This document shows, piece by piece, positions 48,901-60,900 of a DNA stretch of 64,000 nucleotides. The notes beneath the pieces were generated by a model, which was given only the letters and a program-made list of their open reading frames with translations, was not told where the DNA came from and made no database searches. How positions within the stretch are numbered: position 1 is the stretch's first letter; every line of letters starts with the position of its first letter. This stretch comes from Lasioglossum baleicum. Taxonomy: Eukaryota; Arthropoda; Insecta; Hymenoptera; Halictidae. The stretch spans positions 8,804,001 to 8,868,000 of the forward strand of contig NC_134932.1 in the NCBI RefSeq assembly GCF_051020765.1. Reading direction: 5' to 3'. The position numbers and the translations under genes are program-made.

Positions 48901-51900
48901 AGAGACGCGACACTCAATCGAACGTGTTCGATGACGTCCATTGGAAAAGTATATTCGAACACGCGTTCGTTTATATTTAGCGTTCCGCTATTTATTCGAC
49001 TCTGCAAACGCAATTTTACCGTCGACGCCCGGTCGTCTCGACTCCGATATCGAATTCGTTAACCTTTGAAGCGCAACTAACGAGATTTCAAAGCTGCACA
49101 GATCTTTATGCAAATGTGGACTTTCATAATCAATAAGTGTTTGAATAAATTCGAAAGCGAATAGTAGGTGTACATCAGTTTTCTGCATTTGCTCAGTATT
49201 TCCAACTGGATCATCCTGATTCAGCCAAGTACGTATAGAAATTCAGGATTAAAAATGCTACTAGAATATGGGTTGATTACCAATCAAAAACAACAAAATG
49301 CATATTGTACGCACTTGCTGAATATTTCCGACTGGATCCTCCTGGTCCAGCCAAGGGGGAACATCGAGCGACGTGTACATATATATAGAAAATTGGTTCA
49401 GGATCAAAATTGCTACTAGAATATGGGTTGATCACCAATAAAAAATAACAAAATGAATATTGTACGCACATGCTCGGTATTTCCGACTCGGTCCTCCTGG
49501 TCCAGCCAAGTAGGAACATCGAGCGACGTGTACGTATAGAAAATTGATTCAGGATCAAAATTGCTACTAGAATGCGGGCTGATCACCGACGAGAAATAAC
49601 AAAATGGATATTGTACGCGTGTTCTATCGAGCGACGTGCACGTGCATATAAAAAGCGACTCGACCATTGGGACGAATCGCGTGAAAACAGGCGAGCGTAC
49701 GAAACGCGGAGCGATTGTTCAGCTCGTATCGATGGAAGATAAAGCCTTCCGAGTGCTCGATATTCGTCTCGCATCCCGCGAGGAAAACAAGCAAGCGAAA
49801 GAATAATCCGGAAGAAGGTGTTAGTCCCGCGTGCGCGGTTTCATTCATCGGCACGCACCGAGAATTGCTCTCGACGAACGACACAAGTGGAACGGGACCG
49901 CGTTCCCAGGAAATTCTGCGACCTGTGCATTCGGGATAGAATCCCGAAATGCACGAGCCCCGTCGAATCTAGGACAAAGTCGTGTCCGGTATGCAAGTAA
50001 CGGTTCGAGTTCCTGTCCGTGGTGGCGTGTCGCAATCGTTGGTGATCGTTGCGATCGTTGCCGTCGTGGAACACGATACAATGGGCCGGCAACACGATAA
50101 CCCTGCGCGAACGCCAATTCTCCCTTTACGATACCCTTGTTTTATCTCCTCCACTTTAAACCACTCGGAATTGGACAATCCGGTCGACCGAGACCGCCGG
50201 AGTCTGCAGGTACCTGGAAAAACTAAAAAGCTAGCCGTATCGCACGGTCCCTCCGACATCCATTTGAGCACGTTTGAAATTTTTATTCGCTAGTTTTCCC
50301 CTGGATATATCGACCCTCTCGCGCGCCCCTCACTTTCCAATTGGTTCTAGCTCGCATGTCTGACCATTTTCGACGCGGTATTCCAGCGATATTTATTGGT
50401 TTTGGTAGTTCTCGCAAAAGTGCCCTTGGACCGAGTTAAAAGGCTAATGGACCATTCGATAGAACACCGCGAGAAACCGTGTTCAATACAGTTTTAACCC
50501 CGTGTCTCCACCGGGAGGGCAGTTACAGGGTAAAATGGAAAAATCTAGTTTTTCGCCCATTTTCCCTATTTAGTCATAAGGTGGAGTGGGGTAAGTCCGT
50601 CTACGGGGCAAGTGCATTAACTGGTTATTTTTATTATAATATGAACTCTAGCTTGTATTTATTAATGCAGTATGAGTTAGTATGAACTATTCGACATAGA
50701 TGACGCCCGAGAATAAAGGTGTTTTCCTCGCTCAAATCAACCAATGCCAACGTGAAAAGTGCACGAACAACTTTGAGGTTACCCTGAACGTGCAATAGTT
50801 TGCAAGTTATTAATATATTCTCTCTGTTATTATTTTAGGTATGTACAACCAATATTGATGTAGGTTTACATTAAATAAACCGTTTTTATTGTATTTTTTA
50901 AAATTTATTGAGAAAACCACGAAGATGATCTTGCCCCGTAAATATTACTACACGGGGCAAGTCCATACTATCACGGTGGGGTAAGTCCGTACTGTATGGG
51001 TATCTATAAAACTAAACAATATAATTTAATGCAATAATTCTTTTCTTGCTCTGTAGCACTTGAAATAAGGTTTGAATGCATTTTTAACTCTCAGAAACTT
51101 GTTGACACTTTGTATAATATCCTATCAAAATGATCATTTTTAAGCAAAATTAGAATCCTACATAGTTTGATACCAAAAACGTTGTTTTTACATGCCAGAC
51201 TGAAAATACATCAGTTTAAAGTTCAACTTTACAAAAACTAGAGCGCACTTACCTCACTTCACCTCATGTGAAATTTCTGAAAAAAATCTAACCCATGTAG
51301 AATGTCCAAATACATGCACCGTAATTAATTCAGATTTTTAGGTAGAACGAACTGGTCGTGAAAAATTGGGAAATACATATTTTTACGAGAGATTTTTGTA
51401 TCAGATTTGTGTATTAGCGCCGACAAACGGAATAAGGGCCACGGAGCATGTCAAAGAGCTTTGGAGCGTGCCCTAATCTGCGAGAACGTCTCGATAGCTC
51501 TCGTCGCGTCAGCTGAAATTCGTGTGGATTCAACGGGATTAGTTCGCAGCCGCGCCTTGATACGAGGTTCCAGTGCTCGGTTGTTGTAAAGTTTCGGCGA
51601 TTTAGCGAGTGCAGATTGCTGCGACGCGAAACCAACTCGAGCGAAACCTCTGTGTTTGCCACGATGTTTGCCCGTCGAGACAGCCGAAGTGTGTACACTT
51701 CGTAACGTTGCCGAAGAGTCACTTAGACCTCTGCAAAGGATCTCCGGTCTCAAACATATCGCGGCTCGTGTGACTTTCTGCGTCGCTTGACCGTTCCAGT
51801 GCGAGCGCGGCAACGAAATTACAAAGTTGAAACAGTATTCGTCGGTGTCCGCTGACAACGATCGCGCGTTACGCGATAATAACTCTGTTGAACTCATGCA

Positions 51901-54900
51901 TCGACGAAATAATAACGCGTATCGATTGGCGGACACAAACAGAGTTTGCCCGAGCGAACAAACACTCGAAACCGCTGCGTGAGTCATCCTTGATGCTGTA
52001 TCCTGTTTGCTGCACGATAATTGCCACAATTTTGGAATTGTTCGATAGCTATTTCCATCGACAATTCCATTTCCGACACAGTTACGCTCACTTTCTTTGT
52101 AACTCGCCACAGTTGTCCGTAAGTTTTCGCAAAATGGAGCGTCAATCCCTTTCCTTATTAAAGACAACTATAGCACGGCTATAGTCGACAACAACCCTAA
52201 CCGATTTTGGCATTAAAAATGAACCGCCTCGCCGCGTGTTTGTCCGCGCATAATTCATCGCGTATCGACTCGCGTCGACTCGAATGAAAATCCGATAGCT
52301 CGTGCAATACGAAAAATGCGAGCGATCGAAGTATAGAAAAATGCTGGTTGGGAAGCGGGAAGTACAATAAAGCTGTGATCGTAATTGCGAATAAATGGGC
52401 ATTGTTCTTGTTGGCAGAGGAGCAGGAAAAGGGAACAAAAGAAGGACGTAGATAGAAGAAAGGTGTGTGAATAGAGCGAGAGAAAGAGAGAGAGAGAGAG
52501 ACAGAGGCTATTTGGTTATGTTGGTGATCGGAGTTAAGCCGAAGGAGCCATCGAAAAAGTTGAATCGGTTGCCAGCTCTGTTAGCCAGATTAGAAAATTT
52601 GATGGCGGCCACGCTGATCCAGCTCGAATAGGAGGAGTTCCTCTTTGCACAAGGACTTCCAATTAAGTGGCACGACCCAATTCGAACGCTGTCCGACTGT
52701 GCGTTCAGATTCTCTTTGTCTGTCGCGCTCTCTCGAGATTGTCCGACTAAAATCGACTATACCACTTTGGTTCGCAGTGATTCAACGGTTCTCGGGATCT
52801 ACGAAACACGGTCGAAGACAAACAGTCGCGGCTCGTTGTTCGCTTCGATCGGGCCGGGTAAAATTACCTCGTCCGGCGAACAATACCCTCCGGAGCCGGA
52901 GGAAAACTAAAGTCCGTTCAACGAGACTCGTCGCAGATAAACAAAACATCGGCTCTCCTCCTGTTTTAACGCCACCCTTAATCCCTGTTCTAATGCCTCG
53001 TCGAGCTCTTAATTCCACCTGTTCTTCCACCGCGATTTATCATCTATAGTGTCGCTCAAACGATCCGACGCTACCTCCAGTTAATTTTCTTTTCGGTTAG
53101 TCGAATGGAGTATTGCGAGGCCTCTCTTCACTTGGTTCAAAGGGTTCCATTTATTTAACGTCGAGATAATCTTTAATATCTTTAGAATCTTGTTCGAAAA
53201 ATGATGAATGAACGAATAACGAGCATGGTCGCGTCTGTTCCAGGATTGGTCAAGCTTGGGGTACACTGCGTGTTGGGCAAGAAGGTGGCGATCAAGATCA
53301 TCAACAGGGAGAAGCTGTCGGAGTCGGTGTTGATGAAGGTGGAGCGGGAGATCGCGATCATGAAATTGATCGACCATCCTCACGTGCTCGGCCTGTCGGA
53401 CGTGTACGAGAACAAGAAATACCTGTGAGTATTCTTGCCAGAGAAGAAATTCGAGCTAGAAAAATGTCCGGTGGTGAGAACAGGATTCGCGTGCCTCTTG
53501 GAAGGTCGTTGAACTTTTATTCGAAACGTCCGCGGCGCGGTGAAAATTCGTAAATAATTCGACGATCTATTTCACTCGGCTAGAATCGTATTGTTGGCGA
53601 TCGTGATTTCGCCGGGGAAGAGGCACGCGCCGAGACGAAAGGGAAAAAGGGAAGCGAGAAAGAGAAGCAGACAAACGTGGTTTAGTTAGATGAGAACCGT
53701 TAATTACGGCACGGCGACGGACAGACGCTGATACACGCCTGGGAAAATACGAATGCGCGGCATTTCGACTGAAATTGCACTTTTTCGTTTCAGATACCTT
53801 GTTCTGGAACACGTCTCGGGCGGGGAGCTTTTCGACTATTTAGTGAAAAAGGGTAGACTAACGCCGAAGGAAGCGAGGAGATTTTTTCGACAAATCATTT
53901 CCGCGTTAGACTTTTGCCATAGTCATAGTATATGGTGAGTAGTACATTCTTCCGCTCCGAGACCATTGTATTCTCTTTGCTTTATTTCGCCAATGAAAAC
54001 TGTAGACGGTAACAGTCCGGTTCATCGACGAGCAGAACGATTTTAAAAAACGTCGTCGACGAGAGAGACTGTCACCGAAATTATTTTACACTCTCGTCCA
54101 TAAATCACCGGTCACTTACTTGTCTTCAACAAGATGGTAATTAGAGAATACAAGCTTCCAGCTTGATTTTATTTCAATTAGATGTAGCTATTATACGAAA
54201 AAAGAGATTGAGAAATTGTGGTATGATTATGGACAGCCCTAGAAGCTAGATTGGAAAACAATTACCCCACTTAAATTAAAAATTTACAAAATATAGGATA
54301 TTTTGGTCAGATTTGATTTAGTTCTCTACATTAGTCCGCATCCAAAGTGACTTATGGACAGGAGTGGACTGAAACGGTCCTGTGAAAGAATACCGGGCAA
54401 AAATAGAGCATGCAAGAGTGTATAAAGATGATCAAAGGCACATGGGCATGCGAAAGGTTAAAGAAACAACGAAAAGGTCGCGTGCCCCTGTCCAGGACGA
54501 CTCCGCGTCGAGCGGTTCTATAATTCATAGGACCTTGTCGTTCGTTTCACGGATGTTGGCCCTCGCGTTTAGCAGCATTTAACGATGCCCGAGTAGAAAG
54601 TTTCGGTCGTTACGAGGGAATTCGAAGGATTGAGTTTCCCCGTCCATCGAGTCGGTGGCGTGTCTGCTGCTAAATACATCGACAAACTTAATCCGTGGGA
54701 CCGTCGCGACGTTTGTCGATGGAAAACCAGGGGCTTAGGTCCGACCAGAGGTGCCGAAATTCCTTCCGGTTAATTTCGCGATCCGTTGGACCACTCGGTA
54801 ACGGCGTGGCGATGAGAAAAACGAGGGGAGACCTACCCCAATCGAATAAATAGAGAAACGGAGCTAATTTCGCGGCGGGGACACCATGAAACATTAGCTC

Positions 54901-57900
54901 GGATCGATCCTTCATTCAAATTAGTCGACCCCACGGGCCACGCGGCCAGCCTAGTCGATTCCAGCGACCCGATTTAGGGCAACCGCTCTCCCTCTGCTAT
55001 TTTAACACACTGTCGACCGGAGGCGCCGATTGGCGCCAATCATTTTCCAAACGTCGCACAGTGCATCGGAATTCCCTTTTCGTGGAAAAAATTCCGTATC
55101 TCAACACATTGTTGACCGGCAATTTTACACAGAGGCTGTCTCATGTCACCGGCTATTATTTATCTAATTTAGCTAGATAAACTTCAATAAACTTTAGTTA
55201 TACATAATGCATTAAGATGAAACTTTGAACATATCTTTTATACAACTTTTAATATTTTTTTTAGTATGAAAGGCTTTTGAAATATTCTATTTTGCCCTGA
55301 GTTTCATGAATTGAAATTGATAATGCACTCGTGACCGGTCAACAATGTGTTTAAAAGCTATAAGTGGTTTAACAAAATGTTTCAAATGAAAGTTGTAGAG
55401 TACAGAGAAAAGTAATAAATATATAAATTCGAGAATATCAAATTTTTCGAGTACCCGTCCCGGCCCCGAAAACATTTACGTTTCTTCTGTACAGACTCGC
55501 TAACAGCCTGTGCTTCTTTTCAGTCATAGAGATTTGAAGCCTGAAAATTTGTTATTGGACGAGAAGAATAACATTAAGATCGCGGACTTTGGGATGGCGT
55601 CGTTGCAACCGGCCGGCTCCATGCTCGAAACCAGCTGCGGCTCTCCTCACTACGCCTGTCCCGAAGTGATCCGAGTAAGATTCCCTGCCTCTATTCGCGA
55701 ACACCATTGTTAAACGCTTGCCCCCTACCTCGCGACTACGTAACTGGTCCTATGGAAATCACTTTCCGGTCGATAATCTTGGTGGATCGTCAACCCGCTG
55801 TGGAGAAGATGAAATCCATAGGGAATCTTCCGTTTAAATCCCCTGGTAATCGGTCGGGAGGATCACTCTTTTCACTCGCTAAGTAAAATTACACGTTGGA
55901 TTCCTCTTAAACCGAGCACGGGAATCAGCGGAATCGTTTCGCTCCGCGGACACTTTAATTGAGTTTAGTCTGGCATGCGTGCGACCGTATACCCCGATTA
56001 TTCAATTAATCGGATTAGCGTTCGAGAAGTTTTGATCGAGCTAATTCCTGATTAAGAAACCAACTCGCGATCCGAGACGATTCACGTTGCTCGGGAGATT
56101 CCAACTTTTCTGTCGCCTGCGCGAACGAGATCGTTCAGGAAAATTTACTAGTTATTTCATTTAAATTAATTTTGCGCTGTAAGGGTTGAAAAGTGAATAT
56201 TCCAGAGCGGGACGAGGGGTTAATAAGCAACGGTAGGGTTTTAAAGCGTGTTCTCTTCCGGCGACATATTAAAACCCAGAGGGGGGGTCGGAAGAATTAC
56301 GGTCTCTCCCGCTGCGAGCCGAATCCCTGGCTGAGGAATTTAATTAAGATGGAAAGGGGAGAAAAACGCGACACGATCGGTTGTTCGCAGGGCGAGAAGT
56401 ACGACGGCAGGAAGGCGGACGTCTGGTCGTGCGGGGTGATACTGTACGCGCTTCTGGTAGGCGCGTTGCCCTTCGACGACGACAACTTGAGGAAGTTGCT
56501 GGAGAAGGTGAAACGGGGCGTGTTCTACATACCGCATTTCGTGCCGCCCGAGTGTCAGAATCTGCTCAAGGGGATGATCGAGGTCGATCCGGACAAAAGG
56601 TTGACGGTAAGCTGCTGCCACCTCTTCCTCGATCAGTGATCTAGCCAATAAATCCTGACCGAATCGACCACCCACAGCTGGCGGAAATAAACAGGCACGT
56701 GTGGGTGACAGCGGCGGGCAAGGGCGAGCTGGAGCTCGAACTGTCCATGATGGACGTGGTGCAGACGCACGTGATTCCGTCCGTGGAGGCGATCGATCCA
56801 GACGTGTTGCAGGCGATCGCGAGCCTAGGCTGCTTCAAGGAACGGGATAAACTGATCCAGGAACTCCTCAGCCCCAAGTAAGATATCCTCGCGACAGATA
56901 CAGCTCTTTTCCGTGGGACCCTACAGAGCTTCGAGTTGGAGCAAGCCATGCGCTACCCACCGGAAATTGAATATGTACTGGTAAGGTCCGGAGACAGGTG
57001 TCCGCGGCCGGGAAATGTATGCTGGAAAAGTACGTCGACCCATTCTGGATATCGGTTTCACTCTTTCGTCGTTTTGTATGTACAAAACATGGACTCGGAA
57101 CGTCCAGTTCGGTGACGGTATTGTTTGTTGAAGTACGATGACTTCTAGCGGTGCCTCGGTTAATATTATAATCCCACCAATAAATCGATAAGCCGAGGGT
57201 ATATAAGGAATACGCGTCCGCAGACCCTCGGCGAAGCTAGGCTACATAGTTACCGAGACGTGGAGATAACATTAATCCTAACCAAACTGGGTAACGAGAC
57301 TAACAAAACAGAATGGCCGGACGATACTAGCATCGATCGTCACATAGACATTTACGAGAAGACAAGTGTGCCGGAGAAAATTTGGTCGGTCGAAAGGTCG
57401 TTACCCTGACCCCAGAGACTAGATTCCTGTGAGGGAGGTTGGGTTTCTTTGATGGGTTTTCTCATTGCCGTAGCCACAACACGGAGAAGGTGATCTATTT
57501 CCTGTTGCTCGAGAGAAAGCGAAGAAGACCGGCGTGCGAGGACGAGCTGGAAGTGATGAGAGGAGGCGTTAGGGGATCCGTGAGTCAACTGGAGGCCGAT
57601 CCACCGAGGAAGCGGGTGGACACGTGTCGAGTGAACGGAAGCACGGCTCTAAATCTCGGCGAAATCAGCCATGGGTCTCCGCTGACCCCACGAAGACAGC
57701 CGAGGTGAGTTCGTTGTACAAGATTGTACACGAAGCTTTCTAACTATTTCTTTTCTGGTCGAGTACAACGCGTTGACGCAAACAAAGGATTCGCCGGCAA
57801 GTTCCTTTTATAAATGACCACCGATCCGAAGGTGTAGATTCACCCTCGGAAACGGTGACCATTACTTTTCTTGCACCCAGACCGAGTAAAGTCGCGTGTC

Positions 57901-60900
57901 CCCTTTCCACGGTCGATTGCGCCGATTACGATCGCGTCTCGAGTTTCGCCGGATCCTCTATACTCTATTCTCTATTCTGGTTTGGAACCGATCGATCAAA
58001 GTCCCGACTCGCCTAGTCGCACCTGGCAGATACCTAATGGATTGGGTTTCCGTTAACCGTGAATCGCGTTGATAGTTGATATCTGTGTCGCAGCACGAGG
58101 CATCACGCGCGTCGATCGCCAAGCGTAGGGTGCCACACGCACGCGTCTCATTCGTCGCATTCGCACGCGTCCACGCCGGGCAGCTCGCCGCTGCACGCGT
58201 CGAACGCAGTCGCCGGCCTGTTGAGTCCTCATCGAGCTCCTCCGAGCTCGCACCAAGGCCAAACCGGAAGTCCTCACAGGGTGTCGGCGGTGAGCAGCTT
58301 GCCGGGCAATGGCAATTCCACGAACCCGGCCGTGACAGCGCCAGTCCCGGCCCTTTCCAACGTGGGGATCGAGATCAACGATGTCCAACAAGGTCAGTTG
58401 CACCAACTTGCCACTCTCCTGTACTGGGTGTATAAAAAGTAATCGTCATCCGTCCTAGGGGTGAATCTACACCTCTGGATCGATGGACATTTGTAAGAGA
58501 AACTTGCTGCAAAATTGTTTATAACAAAGAAAATTAATGATAAAGGATGTATTTTCACGATCGTACTATGTATTTGAAAGAATGGTAATTATTTTCACGG
58601 CGCTCAGGTTCGATCAATTTCTGGTTCAAACCCGAATCATAACGTTTCATGCCTCTCTTAGCTATATTCATTTAGTGTAGAAATTGATCGAACCTGAGCG
58701 CCGTGAAAATAATTACCAAAGAAAATTAATGTTAAAGTTTGCTTTTATAATACAGGCTTAATATTCTTATAACAATGAATATAATGTATTCTTTCATATT
58801 TTGCAACTTCAAAATGATCCGAATGGGAAGGGAGACAATGACGTCGTACTGAATAAGCGACGAATGTCCCTTTAAATTTCGTTTGCTCGAGGCACGCACA
58901 CAATTATGTTCCGTCTCATCGACACGGTCGGGTGGACTGTAGTAATACGCTTTTGTCTATACGTATAACTCCACACAATCAAATTTTGCAAAAACTTTAA
59001 CGGCTTATATCTGAATAATTATCTGTCTGCGACATGTGGCTCCTTCCAAACTTTTTCTCTTCTGGATGAGTGGAAGGTGTTTATGTAAAAAACAACTTTA
59101 CCAACAATTTTCTTTGTCATAAACAATTTTGCGGCAAGTTTCTCTTACAAATGTCCACCGATCCAGAGGTGTAGATTTACCCCTACGACGGATGACCATA
59201 CACCTGTACAACGTTTGTTCCAAGGCTGCGGTAAACATCTGTAACTTTGCTTCTGCTTTATATATTTCATAATTCATGGTACGAATTAGGACAGGATCTA
59301 TGGCTGGAAATAAGCCGGAAATCAAGAATAATGAAATTGCGCGGGAGGGAAACGTCGTTTTCAGGAAGATTAAATTTAAATATCAGTCGAGGATTTCATT
59401 ACAAGGTGCTGTCAAATCGTTTCGTCCCACTGTGCGGCGGTCGCTTAAGCAATAATTATAGTATAATGAAAATATACGGTGAAATATTCATTTGAAGATT
59501 ATCATTCTTAGAAAGATGAAATCATTCAGTTTTCCAGAAGTTGTGCCACTTCAGCTTCGGTTTCGTTGAATCGCTTCGATTTTGCGTGGTCGAGCGTGGC
59601 ACCGGGGATCGTTCTTTTTTATTTCTAATTTGACAGCAAAATCGGTTGCGTAAGAGGCAAAAGAGATAGGAGGAAGCGGTGGCAGTCGATTCGACGCGTT
59701 CTAAATGGAGACGTCGCGTCGGATCCGTTGAATCGGACCGTCGCTTCCGCGATAATGGAATTTGTCCTCGGGAAGACAATGACTGCGGCGAAAATACGAA
59801 TTCGGTATCGGGCTCGCCGTGAGCAATACGATCTATTGAATGGCGTCTAGGTTACGTTCTCAGTCACCGTGCCTATTATTCCCATTACCGTACGTATCCC
59901 GATGAAAGCTCGACGATCCAGAAAGTGTCAACCGACGATCGGTAGCCGGTAATAGGGGAGCATCCGAACGGGTTACCGATAAGATGGATCGGAGAACGCT
60001 CGACGAAATTCAGGGTGAAACTTCAATTTTCAAAGATCGTGGTCATTTGAAAGTCATATTATTATAAATGTCTGATTATGTATTAAAAACACCGATAACC
60101 TAGGGGGAAAAAATGTTCTTGCACATTACTGTATCACAATAAATTCCCCGGTAATTCCCAGAAGATCGTAATCGATCCACCGATTGCCTTTGACGAAATT
60201 GATACGCGCCGCCACGTTTCGTCTAGTAGGTAATTCATTATTCGAAGTTTGCGCTCTCTGCGGACTTCGTCTCGAGGTGTCTACGTGTGCTCTTAACCAG
60301 CTACTCGCAAAGACCGAGGAGAACATTCCGCTCTGCATTCGAAATCTAATTACCCGAGTCGAATAATTCGTATTAAATCAGCCGCCCTTCTATCTGGAAA
60401 TGATAGGACAACGCCCAATCGTTAGAAATCCGTAGGAACGACGCGTGTGTTCGGTGAATTGTAATTTATTCGACTCGAAATATTTTCCCCGGTTCGAAGC
60501 GATCCTTCTATTCCGTCGCACAACCTGCTGCAACGTGCGCGTAACTTTACTATCCAATTTAGAGCAGTTAACAAACGCTGGAATTGTTCTCACGCCTCGC
60601 GCAATTGCGTTACGAATGTAATTATCGGACTGTGAATGCGATGCATTCATTATAAAATTATGTGCAATCTAAAACAGAATTTACGACTATCCGTACATCG
60701 CTTTCAACACCCTAGAAGGAGTTTAAAAAAGAAAGGCCCTTCTATTCGTCTCCCTCTCGCAATTTACGCAGAAAATTCTCGTTTCGCATAAAGAAAACTT
60801 TTGCTTATATTCAAAATACGGCAGAACTTTCCCTCCAATCTAATAATAATCACAAATCGGTGGAAAAATCGACGTCGAGACCGGCTCTGAAATAACACGG

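Noticed and set aside
50500..51300. Possible transposon with GGGGTAAGTCCGT ends
   Set aside because: Repeated words occur in both orientations, but the ends, target site and extent could not be fixed, so it is mentioned only within the intron entry.
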